A DNA stretch of 64,000 bases from Bacteroides sp. CAG:770 (GCA_000435075.1 FR890669.1:1-64000), one strand, 5' to 3'; positions 32,590 through 42,310 are shown, numbered from the stretch's first letter. The notes: a model not told the origin generated them from the sequence alone. Numbers and translations: made by a program.

Positions 32590-33726
32590 TTGGCTATGGC
32601 TTTTAAATATTTGTTGAAAAAAGAATTTCGTCAGTTTCTGAGGGATCCTGGAATGCCGCGTATGGTGATGACGTTCCCGATTCTGATTGTGCTGGTCTTC
32701 CCATTCGCTGCTTCCATGGAATTGCGGAATATCAAGCTTGCTGTCATTGACAATGACCCTAGCAGCGAGTCTTCCCTTCTGGTCGAGAAATGCGTGAATT
32801 CGGGTTATTTTATCTTGCAGGATATTTGCGAGACTCCGGAGAAGGCAAGGTCAATGATGGACAACGGTGACATTGACGCGACTCTTACGATAAATTCCGG
32901 GTTTTCGAAGTATATGGGCGGTGGAACTCAGTTGTCGGATCCTTTGCCCGTAGGGATTGCGGTCAATACGGTCAATGGAACTCGCGGAAGCATTGGCTCG
33001 AAGTACCTGACAGGTTGTATTTCGTCGTTTCTGGTCAGCAATGGCGGTCTCGGGGCTGGTCCGGGGGCGTCCTGGGCTCAGGTTTCTGCTCCGGGTATCG
33101 ATGTCTCATACCTGTTCAACCCATATCTGGATTATAAATTGTTCATGCTTCCGGCATTGATAGTGATCTCCATCACGATGATGTGCGGATTTCTGCCTTC
33201 GTTGAATATCGTGGGCGAAAAGGAGAAGGGAACGATTGAGCAGATCAATGTTACTCCGGTGCGCAAGAGTACGTTCATTATATGTAAGATGATTCCGTAT
33301 GTGGTTGTAGCATATACGATTCTGTTTACCTGCCTTCTTCTGACGCGGCTCTCGTATGGCTACAGCTGCCAGGGGAGCGTCCTGCTGATTTCGCTGTTTA
33401 CATTGGCCCATATTGTCGTGATGGCTTCGTTTGGGCTTCTTATTTCGAATTTCAGCGACAATACCCAGCAGGCGATGTTCGTAATCTGGTTTTTCAGTAT
33501 GATCTTCATGCTGATGAGCGGTATTTTCACGCCGATAGAGTCAATGCCGAAGTGGGCGGAGATGATTACATATGCAAATCCGCTCAGGTATTATGCGGAT
33601 GCCATGCGCTCCATCTACCTTAAGGGCGGCGGTCTTCCGGATACTTGGTTTGATCTGGCCTGTCTTATGGGTATCGGTTCGGTTACAACCTTGTGTGCGA
33701 TAACGTCTTATAGGAAAACTACATAA
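32590..33726 (+). CDS. ABC-2 type permease (second)
   Basis: 378 residues with the same plan as the preceding permease (KKEFRQFLRDPGMPRMVMTFPILIVLVFPFA at the N-terminus, GEKEKGTIEQINVTPVRKSTFIICKMIPY before the helical bundle). End of the TetR-TolC-HlyD-ABC operon. A hairpin, AATATGGC / GCCATATT at 33793-33832, lies downstream without a T tract. Confidence 0.92.
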   Translation: MAMAFKYLLKKEFRQFLRDPGMPRMVMTFPILIVLVFPFAASMELRNIKLAVIDNDPSSESSLLVEKCVNSGYFILQDICETPEKARSMMDNGDIDATLTINSGFSKYMGGGTQLSDPLPVGIAVNTVNGTRGSIGSKYLTGCISSFLVSNGGLGAGPGASWAQVSAPGIDVSYLFNPYLDYKLFMLPALIVISITMMCGFLPSLNIVGEKEKGTIEQINVTPVRKSTFIICKMIPYVVVAYTILFTCLLLTRLSYGYSCQGSVLLISLFTLAHIVVMASFGLLISNFSDNTQQAMFVIWFFSMIFMLMSGIFTPIESMPKWAEMITYANPLRYYADAMRSIYLKGGGLPDTWFDLACLMGIGSVTTLCAITSYRKTT

Positions 33727-33870
33727 TCATCTACAAGTAAGTTGCAATAATGGCCGAACTTGCAGATATCTCGATTATTCACTACCTTTCGGAATATGGC
33801 TCACTGTGCGGAAGACAGTGATTTGCCATATTGGAGTAAATAATTGATAACCTATTGATAATCTGCTTGT

Positions 33871-36255
33871 ATGAAGAAGATACTTTCCTTTGTCGCATTG
33901 ATGCTCATCGGCTTGTCGCATGTGAATGCACAGACTGTAATGGTCAATGTATTCGCTCCGACAAGCAAGTCGAAATGCGATGTATATAAGTCGAACGAAC
34001 GATCAGTTTCCATTAGCGGATACAATGTCAAGGGGGGATTTACATTGGGGTCCCCATCCGGCGGATTGATTGCCGACAATGTACCGGGAAAGGCTGTGTT
34101 CAACCTTAAGGGGGCTTATGGCAAGATGACGCTGATTATGGGGCCTTCTGCTATTGGCTCGTATGGCTCTGGCAATTCTATTGTGACTATTTCGGGAGAT
34201 GGAAAAAGACTTCTGGATGAGGTTGTTTTCGGATATGATGCCCCGAGGTTTTATACTTTCGATGTTGCGGGTGTCAATGAATTGACATTCACTATTCCAC
34301 GAGGAAGCCTGGACGTGGCTTTTGGAAATATCAAGTTGTGGAAGGCGGGCGTTACCCCATCCAATCCCAATACATTGCTTTCTGGTTTGCCGAATGGGAC
34401 TGTGGACATGATGAAGACCAATCAGCTTTATTACATGAAGGGAAATGGCGGCGTGAAGCCTGTCGTGGGAGACCGGTTCAAGTCAAGCATGTCAGAGGTA
34501 AAGACGATAAGCATTACCCGTAAGGATTATGATTCCGGAATCCAGTTTTCTGTATCTCAGGCTCTTTCGGGAAAGGAACAGGGAACCGCCTGCTTCTGGC
34601 TTGACAAGAGGTATGACAAGGTTTCATTCGTTGTGGGCCCGAGAGATAATCAGAGTACCAACTCCAGTGCCTGGCTTATCGTAAAGGCGGACAAGAAGAC
34701 AGTATATGAAGGGATGATAACCCAGAGAGACCTCGCTAAACAAGTGGTGGTCGATGTGAATGGAGCTACGCAGTTGGCATTTACCTGTGAGTACCGTAAC
34801 AGTGATTTCCTCGGAGGCATAACATACGGCGTAGTGGATATCAAGGCTCACCCGCAAGGAGATTCATCTGTTCCTGCGGAGGGACTTGTCAATTACAATA
34901 GGGACAGGATTTCCAAACTGCCGGATATCTGCCCGCTTATGTCCTCTATCAAACCTTATTCGGTTCGTGGTGTCAGTGCTGCAAATAATACTCTGTTCGA
35001 GGGAGAATCCCGTCATTATACATTCTCGATGGGTGGTGAACGCTATTGGGAAGGCCTGCTCCTGACGACAGGCAATACGATGCTGGGGGACAGGGTGGAT
35101 TCTTATGCGGAGTTTGACCTGGCAGGGGAGTATGACTGGATAAGTTTCGATGCTGGATGTCTCAGCAAGAATCACGTATTGGATGATGACAATCTCCGCA
35201 TCTATGCCGACGGGCAGCTTGTCTTCGACAAGACCATATACTGCACATGGCCTAACCAGCATCACGAAATCCCTGTTTCAAAGTGCCGCACGCTCAGGTT
35301 CGAGAAGATGGGCAACGGAAAAAACAAGCAGACTATCATAGGTGTGGGTGACATTATTCTCTATCGTGGCAAGCCTGTTCCTAACAATGTTTTCGAGCAT
35401 GACGTGCCGGACTGCCCGTTTGAGACAGACCTGATAGACCTTTGCGGCAAGCCTTATTTCCATTTTGTCGGAAGGTATGTAAGTGATTTGACCGGATTCA
35501 GCATGGACGAATGTTTCCACGACGGAAGCACTATCACGAAGTATTTCCAGATGAAGGACGGAAGACAGATCAACAAGGGTTTCATGCTGGAGACAAACAT
35601 TCCTCTAGGACTGGAGAATGTGACGGTCATGGATGCCGTATTCATGGCATTGACAGGAGTAGGCGCGACTATCAGCGGCTCTGATGTTGCGGCATATACA
35701 GGAGTCAGCGGCGGAGTCTCAGGCGGAACTCCGACGGCGGGCATCTTCCTGCTCCTGGAGGACAAGAACAGCAAACAGGCTTCGGCTGCGGCGTTCAATC
35801 CTTATGGCGAATATGAGAGCTGTACTTTCACTGTCGCCAACAAGATGGAGCACATGGATGAGTTCGATGATGTATTCCAGAACAGGAGTGAAGAGGCGGT
35901 GAAGAATCCTGTCAAGCTCAATGTGTTTGCTGATCAGGTACTTGTAGGGGAGTTCTGGCTGGACAACAAGATGCAGCCTCTTACGGTTACAGTCCCGATC
36001 TTCAAGTGCCATCAGCTTATGTTCTGGCTTGAGTGCGGGGACAAGCGCTCGGGGCAGTATGTCTTCTATGACTTGAAACTCAGCAAGGCGCCTTGCAACA
36101 TTGAGATTCCTTCTGAATATACTCCTTCCCTGAAGGTTCAGTCCGAAACGGATGCCAAGTCGGGGGCATCGGATCAGGTGCAGGATGACAAGAAATCCAA
36201 GAAGACGAAGCAGCGGCTTGGAGCATCTGAACTGTTCCGGCTTTTGGGCCTATAA
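33871..36255 (+). CDS. Large secreted multi-domain protein, NPCBM-like repeats
   Basis: 794 residues. Signal peptide cut after VNAQ (about 22). The chain contains four divergent copies of a ~110-150-residue beta unit, each ending in a strand like FDVAGVNELTFTI...GNIKLW, VVVDVNGATQLAFTC...GVVDIKA, IPVSKCRTLRF...GDIILYRG and VPIFKCHQLMFWL...YDLKLS. This recalls NPCBM/NEW2 carbohydrate-binding modules. The C-terminus (about 755-794) is Lys/Ser-rich. It could bind glycans at the cell surface; no catalytic domain is seen. Function is inferred from fold pattern only. Confidence 0.6.
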   Translation: MKKILSFVALMLIGLSHVNAQTVMVNVFAPTSKSKCDVYKSNERSVSISGYNVKGGFTLGSPSGGLIADNVPGKAVFNLKGAYGKMTLIMGPSAIGSYGSGNSIVTISGDGKRLLDEVVFGYDAPRFYTFDVAGVNELTFTIPRGSLDVAFGNIKLWKAGVTPSNPNTLLSGLPNGTVDMMKTNQLYYMKGNGGVKPVVGDRFKSSMSEVKTISITRKDYDSGIQFSVSQALSGKEQGTACFWLDKRYDKVSFVVGPRDNQSTNSSAWLIVKADKKTVYEGMITQRDLAKQVVVDVNGATQLAFTCEYRNSDFLGGITYGVVDIKAHPQGDSSVPAEGLVNYNRDRISKLPDICPLMSSIKPYSVRGVSAANNTLFEGESRHYTFSMGGERYWEGLLLTTGNTMLGDRVDSYAEFDLAGEYDWISFDAGCLSKNHVLDDDNLRIYADGQLVFDKTIYCTWPNQHHEIPVSKCRTLRFEKMGNGKNKQTIIGVGDIILYRGKPVPNNVFEHDVPDCPFETDLIDLCGKPYFHFVGRYVSDLTGFSMDECFHDGSTITKYFQMKDGRQINKGFMLETNIPLGLENVTVMDAVFMALTGVGATISGSDVAAYTGVSGGVSGGTPTAGIFLLLEDKNSKQASAAAFNPYGEYESCTFTVANKMEHMDEFDDVFQNRSEEAVKNPVKLNVFADQVLVGEFWLDNKMQPLTVTVPIFKCHQLMFWLECGDKRSGQYVFYDLKLSKAPCNIEIPSEYTPSLKVQSETDAKSGASDQVQDDKKSKKTKQRLGASELFRLLGL

Positions 36256-36259
36256 GCAA

Positions 36260-36287
36260 ACAGACCACTTCATATGAGGTGGTCTGT
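36260..36287 (+). terminator. Terminator between convergent genes
   Basis: ACAGACCACTT / AGGTGGTCTGT hairpin with CATATG loop, followed by CTTG; no long T tract. Serves the secreted-protein gene, possibly also the convergent dehydrogenase gene. Confidence 0.65.
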
Positions 36288-36314
36288 CTTGTAAATATAT
36301 GAATGTCAATGTCT

Positions 36315-37481
36315 TTAGAGGCTCTCTCTGAGGACCTGGATGACTTCGTCCCTGCTGAGAATATAGTATCCGCCTTTGCAGATGGGGCATGCGTCGGCCA
36401 TGCCTTCGAGAAGCTCAGGTCTTGCTCCGCATTCTGTGATGTTCATGGCAAGTCCAAGTTCACGCATCCAATTCTCCATGGTCTCCAGACCCTCCATTGC
36501 AATCTCCTCGTCTGTCTTGTTGCCTGTCGTAACGTTCCAGACATTGACGGCAAGTCTTCTGAATCTGGCGACTGCATCCGGGGACTTTCTTACCAGCAGG
36601 CGATAGTAGGCTCCGCTCACGGCCGAGAGAGTGTGCCCGTGTGTCGCGTCTGTGTATGCTGCAACCGCCTGTCCAAGCATGTGGACCATCCAGTCTGTGG
36701 CTTTGCCTCTGTCAATGAGGGAGTTGAGCGCCCATGTGGCGGTCCACATGATGTTTGATCTGGCCTCGTAATCATTGGCATTGACAAGAGCCTTGCGCGA
36801 GCTGGTGACGAGCGAACGCATCAGTCCTTCGGAGATGTAGTCGCTGGTGTTGTCGTCGTTGCCGGAGAGATACTGCTCCAGAATGTGGCTCATGATGTCG
36901 TAGATGCCCGCTACCATCTGGTATTTCGGGACGGTGAAAGTGAATGTCGGGTTCAGGATGGAGAAATCCGGGTTGCGGAAATTGTAGTGCAGCTTAAGCT
37001 TCTCGGTGTGGTTGGTGATGACTGCGCAGTCGTTCATTTCTGAGCCTGTGCCTGCCATGGTGAGCACGCAGCCTACCGGTATCCAGCGGCATGTGAGAGG
37101 CTTCCAGTTCTTGAAATAGTCCTCCCAAGGGTCTCCGTCGTGCCATGCGCAGCCGGTCACCGCCTTGCAGTAATCGATGGTGGAACCGCCGCCCACGCCG
37201 AGGATAAGGTCAATGTTTTCCTGTCTTGCGAGCCTGGCTCCTTCTATGACTTTTTCAATGGTAGGGTTCGGCATGACGCCTGACAGTTCGACTATCTGGC
37301 TTCCGGCTTTTTTCAGTTCTGCCATCACGAGGTCATAGATGCCGTATTTCTTTATGCTTCCTCCGCCATAGACCAGCATGACCTTTGGCCCGTAGTTCTT
37401 CAATTCTTCGCTGAGCTTGCTTAATGAATCCTCTCCGAAAATCAGTTTCGTGGGGTTATGGAATGTGAAATTGCCTAACAT
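36315..37481 (-). CDS. Iron-containing alcohol dehydrogenase (YqhD/butanol-dehydrogenase type)
   Basis: 388 residues. NAD(P)-binding GVGGGSTIDYCKAV follows the Rossmann part (KVMLVYGGGSIKKYG). The metal-binding domain has the conserved His motif ATHGHTLSAV. Reduces aldehydes to alcohols with NADPH, as in detoxification or fermentation. Typical length for the family (380-390). No close partner gene; a TATCTTTA -7-like box precedes the start. Confidence 0.93.
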   Translation of the reverse strand: MLGNFTFHNPTKLIFGEDSLSKLSEELKNYGPKVMLVYGGGSIKKYGIYDLVMAELKKAGSQIVELSGVMPNPTIEKVIEGARLARQENIDLILGVGGGSTIDYCKAVTGCAWHDGDPWEDYFKNWKPLTCRWIPVGCVLTMAGTGSEMNDCAVITNHTEKLKLHYNFRNPDFSILNPTFTFTVPKYQMVAGIYDIMSHILEQYLSGNDDNTSDYISEGLMRSLVTSSRKALVNANDYEARSNIMWTATWALNSLIDRGKATDWMVHMLGQAVAAYTDATHGHTLSAVSGAYYRLLVRKSPDAVARFRRLAVNVWNVTTGNKTDEEIAMEGLETMENWMRELGLAMNITECGARPELLEGMADACPICKGGYYILSRDEVIQVLRESL

Positions 37482-37647
37482 GGTTCTTGTTTTTTTGTAA
37501 AGATAGGGAGATTATCCTTAGGAAGGGCTACCATTTTTACGGAATTTTCAGGAGAATGCAATTCTTATGGGCAGATTTGCGTAAAAATGTGCCAAATTGT
37601 TAAGAGTATTGCGGTTTTTACGAATAAATTGAAATTTATATCGTAGT

Positions 37648-37680
37648 TTTTGCTTATGATTTCTTTTAATCTTATATTTG
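37648..37680 (+). promoter_or_regulatory. aspA promoter
   Basis: TTTTG (37648-37652), 20 bases, TATATTTG (37673-37680). Exact consensus; transcription start about 40 bases before the ATG. Confidence 0.82.
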
Positions 37681-37726
37681 TGCATATAAACTAAAACAAT
37701 TTACAAACAGATAACAATAATTCGTT

Positions 37727-39121
37727 ATGAGCGAAGAGAAATTCAGAATTGAATCTGACCTTCTTGGTGAACTTCAGGTTCCTGTTGATGCCTATTATGG
37801 TGTTCAGACACAGAGGGCTATCAATAACTATAAGATTTCCAACACCAGAATGTGCGATTACCCTGAGTATGTCATCGCAATGGCTTGCATCAAGCTGGCT
37901 GCTGCGCAGACTAATAAGGAACTCGGAGCCATGGATGGAAAGATCGCTGATGCTATTGTAGAGGCTTGCCGCGAGATTATCGACGGTAAGTTCCACGACC
38001 AGTTCCCTGTGGATATGATGCAGGGCGGTGCTGGAACATCTGTGAACATGAATGCGAACGAGGTTATTGCCAACAGGGCTCTTGAAATCATGGGACACAA
38101 GAAAGGCGAATATCAGTTCTGCTCTCCTAACGATCATGTGAACTGTGCCCAGTCCACCAATGACGCATATCCTTCAGCATTCCGTTATGCTTTCATCAGA
38201 ATGAACAGAAATCTGGAGAAGGCTCTCAAGGATCTCATCGATGCTTTCAAGGCAAAGGGTGAGGAGTTCAATGATGTGATCAAGATGGGACGTACACAGC
38301 TTCAGGATGCAGTTCCTATGACATCCGGCCAGGAGTTCCACGCTTATGCGACCAACCTCGAGGAAGAGGTTCTCAATATTGAGAGAAATGTGAATCTCCT
38401 TTATGAAATCAATATGGGTGGAACAGCAATCGGTACCGGTCTGAATGCGAAGCCAGGTTTCCCTGAGTTGTGCGCAAAGAAGATGACCGAGCTTACCGGC
38501 GAGAAGTTCATCGCTGCTCCTGACCTCGTGGAGGCTACTCCTGATACAGGTGCTTATGTAAGTTACTCTGGCGCTCTGAAGAGACTTGCCGTTAAACTTT
38601 CCAAGATTTGCAATGACCTCAGACTCATGGCTTCAGGTCCTCGTTGCGGTTTGAAGGAAATCAATCTTCCTCCAATGGCTCCGGGCTCGTCTATCATGCC
38701 TGGCAAGGTCAATCCTGTTATCCCTGAAGTTACCAACCAGGTTTGCTTCAAGGTTATCGGTAATGATATGACAGTTTCATTTGCGGCAGAGGCCGGACAG
38801 CTGCAGCTCAATGTTATGGAGCCGGTTATCGCCGAGTCCATCATGGAGAGCATCACTTGGCTTACCAATGCCATGAACACTCTTCGCGAGAAGTGTATAA
38901 ACGGCATCACCGTAAACAAGGAACGTTGCTATGAAATGGTCAAGAACAGTATCGGTATCGTGACAGCCCTTAACCCTATCATCGGTTACAAGGCCAGCAC
39001 GAAGGTTGCCAAAGAGGCGCTCGAAACCAACCGTTCAGTCTATGACATCGTCCTCGAAAGAGGGATCCTCACAAAAGAGGAGCTTGACAAGGCTCTCGAT
39101 CCTAAAAATATGATAGGATAG
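37727..39121 (+). CDS. aspA: Aspartate ammonia-lyase
   Basis: 464 residues. Interconverts L-aspartate and fumarate plus ammonia; in gut Bacteroidales it feeds fumarate respiration. Signature GSSIMPGKVNPVIPEV carries the catalytic Ser. GGAGTSVNMNANEVIANRA and SPNDHVNCAQSTND contribute active-site Thr, Asn and His. It differs from fumarase C by the longer GTRDNA... linkage and by the AspA-like N-terminus RIESDLLGELQVP, but fumarase activity cannot be fully excluded by eye. It has its own strong promoter and is monocistronic. Confidence 0.93.
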   Translation: MSEEKFRIESDLLGELQVPVDAYYGVQTQRAINNYKISNTRMCDYPEYVIAMACIKLAAAQTNKELGAMDGKIADAIVEACREIIDGKFHDQFPVDMMQGGAGTSVNMNANEVIANRALEIMGHKKGEYQFCSPNDHVNCAQSTNDAYPSAFRYAFIRMNRNLEKALKDLIDAFKAKGEEFNDVIKMGRTQLQDAVPMTSGQEFHAYATNLEEEVLNIERNVNLLYEINMGGTAIGTGLNAKPGFPELCAKKMTELTGEKFIAAPDLVEATPDTGAYVSYSGALKRLAVKLSKICNDLRLMASGPRCGLKEINLPPMAPGSSIMPGKVNPVIPEVTNQVCFKVIGNDMTVSFAAEAGQLQLNVMEPVIAESIMESITWLTNAMNTLREKCINGITVNKERCYEMVKNSIGIVTALNPIIGYKASTKVAKEALETNRSVYDIVLERGILTKEELDKALDPKNMIG

Positions 39122-39147
39122 TTAGTTGTTAAATAATTATGTGTGAC

Positions 39148-39181
39148 GGCGGCCTGCAAAGAGAAATCCTTGCTGGCCGCC
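39148..39181 (+). terminator. Hairpin after aspA
   Basis: GGCGGCC-T-GCAA / TTGC-T-GGCCGCC, a strong stem without a T tract, 26 bases after the stop. Terminator or mRNA-stabilising element. Confidence 0.5.
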
Positions 39182-39648
39182 AATTTATATAGAGTTGCTG
39201 TCAATCTGGAATTAAGAAGTTCGGTTCATTATTTTCCACCGCATAAAATGGGGACAACTTAAAATCCCGGTTGATTTGCATTTCGTAGTGCGTCCGAGGC
39301 ACAAAGCAGTCTCAACGTAAAATCGGTGAAAATATCGGCTAGTTTTTACACCGTTTTGGCAAATATGATGAAACGGTGTAAAATCAGGCTGTTTTTTACA
39401 CCGTTTGTTCGCTATTCAGCTACGGAATGCTCACTTACACCAGTAATAATCCTTTATGTCGAACTATCCGACAATTTATGCTGTGGAAGTGTGAGGTGTA
39501 TTCTCAAGATGAACAAATAAATTGTACTCGAAAAATTTTTTTTAAGAGAAATAATTGCTTAATTGCAACTAGAGTGTTGTAGATATTGGAATGCGGACAT
39601 TTGCTTGTAATAATATAGTTTACATTTATAATTCAAAACACTGAGGAT
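39182..39648. other. Intergenic stretch between aspA and the lipoprotein pair
   Basis: No supportable gene in about 470 bases. Contents: the alternating 13-base repeat at 39343-39406, AT-rich sequence, and a short ORF (39326-39520) that runs through the repeats and is probably not translated. Confidence 0.4.
39343..39406. repeat. Alternating triplet of a 13-base motif
   Basis: TTTTACACCGTTT occurs at about 39344-39356 and 39394-39406, with its reverse complement AAACGGTGTAAAA at 39371-39383 between them. The direct copies are preceded by similar GGCTRGT bases. The first and middle can form a hairpin. Could be a protein-binding cluster or non-coding repeat family. Confidence 0.6.
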
Positions 39649-40257
39649 ATGAAAAGATTTATACCTCTGCTCTTTACCTGTTTGATAGTTTTGACGTCAA
39701 TGTCAGATTGTGAAAAATGGTATGAGAACAACGACGAATCCATTTATGTTGACGTTAATGGAAAGACTTTAGGCTACACAATGCCACATTCCTTTATATT
39801 GGGAGGCGGATATGTGTTTGCATCGGTCCGCCATTGGGATGAAGACTCCCTTGCATTTTGGATAAATGCGTCTCCTGTATCTATTTTTGAAAATAAGTAT
39901 AAGGACGCAATCGACTATAACGTGTGCATTCATACTAAGGGTGATATTGAATTGAACAAATGGTATCCGTTATTTAGAAGAGAGCGTAAAGATACCGACT
40001 GCAACTATGCATTGTGGTATATTGGCGGAGACATATATAGTATTTTGGACGGCTCCCTAAAAATCACTAAGATTGAGGATGGACGTCGCAAGATGAAGAA
40101 ATACAGTGGCGAGTTCTGGTTCAATGCGGTAAACGACAATGATCATGATGACATATTGATAGCAAAAAAAGGATGGTTCAAAAATCTTCGTGCGCATGAA
40201 TATTTTGGTAATAAACAAGAGGAGGAGTCTGATGTTGAAACAAATATTGAGGAATAG
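39649..40257 (+). CDS. Lipoprotein-like exported protein (pair, first)
   Basis: 202 residues. Hydrophobic N-terminus followed by TSMSDC; the Cys21 context (M-S-D-C) is an atypical lipobox, so anchoring is likely but not sure. The body ends with GSLKITKIEDGRRKMKKYSGEFWFNAVND, then a Glu-rich tail. It shares KWYPL, ITKI and GEFWFN with the next gene, showing a tandem duplication. The pattern (a small beta-sandwich with GEFWF near the C-terminus) resembles DUF6252-type lipoproteins; function unknown. Confidence 0.72.
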   Translation: MKRFIPLLFTCLIVLTSMSDCEKWYENNDESIYVDVNGKTLGYTMPHSFILGGGYVFASVRHWDEDSLAFWINASPVSIFENKYKDAIDYNVCIHTKGDIELNKWYPLFRRERKDTDCNYALWYIGGDIYSILDGSLKITKIEDGRRKMKKYSGEFWFNAVNDNDHDDILIAKKGWFKNLRAHEYFGNKQEEESDVETNIEE

Positions 40258-40259
40258 TT

Positions 40260-40796
40260 ATGAAAAAATTAGTGGTATTGATGGTGACATCATTCATATT
40301 ATTGACGTCAATGTCAGATTGTAATAAACTTCTGACCGAATTGAAGTCCTTGGAGAAACTCACAGTTTCTGCAGAGATTAATGGCGCAAAGTTCTCCGGC
40401 AATACATATGACAACGATAATGTGGAGTCTGATTTGATATCAGTGTCCTGGGCGGACTCTGTAGCCTATATTTTATCAGCGGACATGACTAAGGAAGGTC
40501 AGGACATTACTTCAGCTCCAGTCTATTATGTGGTTTTGAGAATCAGCATGAAGGTAAAGGGAGATTTGAAGTTGGATAAATGGTATCCTTTGGACATAGA
40601 TAATGATTATATCTATGATGTAGATGCAAATCAACATCGTATAACCGAAGGAATGATGAAAATCAAGAAGAACAAGAAAGGGCGATACGAGGGCGAGTTC
40701 TGGTTCAACTCTGAATCTACATATGAGCGGAGCGAAAATAAGAATCTGACAGTCACAAAAGGAAAATTCAAAAACTACCGGATTGAAGCACATTGA
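40260..40796 (+). CDS. Lipoprotein-like exported protein (pair, second)
   Basis: 178 residues, paralogue of the upstream gene: the same signal end TSMSDC (20 identical bases in the DNA), DLKLDKWYPL, GMMKIKKNKKGRYEGEFWFNSES. Starts 2 bases after the upstream stop, so the pair is co-translated. No catalytic motif. Confidence 0.72.
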   Translation: MKKLVVLMVTSFILLTSMSDCNKLLTELKSLEKLTVSAEINGAKFSGNTYDNDNVESDLISVSWADSVAYILSADMTKEGQDITSAPVYYVVLRISMKVKGDLKLDKWYPLDIDNDYIYDVDANQHRITEGMMKIKKNKKGRYEGEFWFNSESTYERSENKNLTVTKGKFKNYRIEAH

Positions 40797-40832
40797 TGCT
40801 ACTGAGAAAGCGGTATCTTAAAAGTGAAAAAA

Positions 40833-40868
40833 CAGAGCTCATCCCGACATTCAGGCTGAGCTCTGTTT
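40833..40868 (+). terminator. Bidirectional terminator
   Basis: CAGAGCTCA / TGAGCTCTG hairpin followed by TTTTGAGTTTTT on the plus strand and preceded by A-rich sequence that gives T on the minus strand. Separates the lipoprotein pair from the convergent peptidase. Confidence 0.82.
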
Positions 40869-40878
40869 TGAGTTTTTG

Positions 40879-42198
40879 TTATTCCTGTAACCATTTGTTT
40901 ATCAGCTGGATGATTTCCTGCTGGGTTTCTTCTGGGAAGGATTTGATGCGGGTGTAGTGGGAACCGCCTTTGCAGAGATAGACATGGAGATTTTCCTTGT
41001 CCTTTGTAAGCGGAAGCCCATAGATGCCGGTTGCTGTCCAAGGGTCCTGTTCGCCGTATATGTAAATCATCTTAGGGTCGTTCTTGCTCAGGAAACTGAC
41101 AGTGTGCTTGTAGAGTTCAGAAGAGAATTTTATGTCCTCTGCGTCGGTCGGCAACATGAGACGCTTGAGATATCCTTTGGATGTCTTGATGCTCAGATAT
41201 TTCTTGAATGGCTTGGTGTAGTAGCCATAGTATCCCAATTCTCGGGCAGCCTGGACATTGAAGGAAACATTGCCTGTCTGGTTTGTGAAATAACTTGGCT
41301 CGCTGATTCCCATCAGATATCCGAAGAGCTGCTCGTCAGTCGCTTCTCTGGTAGGAATCCTGTCAACGTTATATCCCCACTGCCAGAAAGCGAATGAATA
41401 CTCGAGTACGCAGAAGTCAAAGACATTCTCCAGCGGCTCTTTGAATGTGTATTTCATCTCCTTGCAGTATTCTTCCATCAGTGGCATCAATGCTGCCTTA
41501 CGCTCGAAGAGAAGAGTCTGGAAGTCAATTACTTTCTGCCTGTTTTCCTTGGTAGAGACCTTATCATTGATAAATATTTCCGGTCTTACGTCCTCGAGGG
41601 CTCTGTTCAGCGGCGCTACGTAAGGGACTGAAATGTCCACATCGTCAGGGAAGTATGAGCGGTAGAACATTGTGGTCTGCCCGCCTTTGCTGATTCCGGT
41701 GGAAATCCATTTGCCGTTATACATCGCGCGGAGGGTTTCATTGATGTGGTGCAGGTCGTAGAGCGAGTTCTCGACTGTAAGGTAATCCCAGTTGCGTTCC
41801 TTTGGCATTGACTTGTCGAAATAGCGGTATTCCGCGAGGATGATGTTAGTGTCGAACAGTTTTGCCAGTTCTTCGATATAGTTGCTGTAGAGTGCGTATC
41901 GTCCGTTGTAGCCTTCTGTCACGAAGACGGTAGGGCGGTCGAATCCGCGGTGGCATAAAACGACTCTCTGGTCGAAGTCGCCTTTGGATGCGTCCTTCGC
42001 GTCAAGTTGCTGACGGATGAAGAATACATATTTCTCAGGGAAATGTGCGGATTCAAGCGTTTCGACGTTGCTTACTCCTGGTAGTGCGGCCAGACGTTTT
42101 CCGGCCTCTCCGAGTTCAGTTGCCAGCATCTGCAGCGGCAAGATGAACGACAAAACCAGCGACAGGGCTGTTTTTGTGCTAAGAAATGACTTTCTCAT
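40879..42198 (-). CDS. S28/S37-type serine peptidase (tripeptidyl aminopeptidase-like), exported
   Basis: 439 residues with signal peptide (cut near residue 26). Alpha/beta hydrolase of the PS-10/S37 group: FVTEGYNGRYALYSNYIEELAKLFDTNIILAEYRYF, nucleophile S170 in STGISKGGQ, Asp in YGEQDPWTA and His in KGGSHYTR. Likely releases tripeptides or processes proline-containing peptides in the periplasm. TATCTTTG at 42240-42247 (minus strand) is its -7 box. Confidence 0.88.
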   Translation of the reverse strand: MRKSFLSTKTALSLVLSFILPLQMLATELGEAGKRLAALPGVSNVETLESAHFPEKYVFFIRQQLDAKDASKGDFDQRVVLCHRGFDRPTVFVTEGYNGRYALYSNYIEELAKLFDTNIILAEYRYFDKSMPKERNWDYLTVENSLYDLHHINETLRAMYNGKWISTGISKGGQTTMFYRSYFPDDVDISVPYVAPLNRALEDVRPEIFINDKVSTKENRQKVIDFQTLLFERKAALMPLMEEYCKEMKYTFKEPLENVFDFCVLEYSFAFWQWGYNVDRIPTREATDEQLFGYLMGISEPSYFTNQTGNVSFNVQAARELGYYGYYTKPFKKYLSIKTSKGYLKRLMLPTDAEDIKFSSELYKHTVSFLSKNDPKMIYIYGEQDPWTATGIYGLPLTKDKENLHVYLCKGGSHYTRIKSFPEETQQEIIQLINKWLQE

Positions 42199-42310
42199 AA
42201 ATGTGGTTATTAGTTAAATAATATGTGTTTTTCTATATGCAAAGATACCAAAAAATATTCTTATGAGTCCAATATTTAACTTATGTGTTGGCGCGATTGT
42301 AAACTTAAAG

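Noticed and set aside
39326..39520. 64-codon frame upstream of the lipoprotein pair
   Set aside because: It passes through the alternating TTTTACACCGTTT repeats and has no promoter or conserved pattern.
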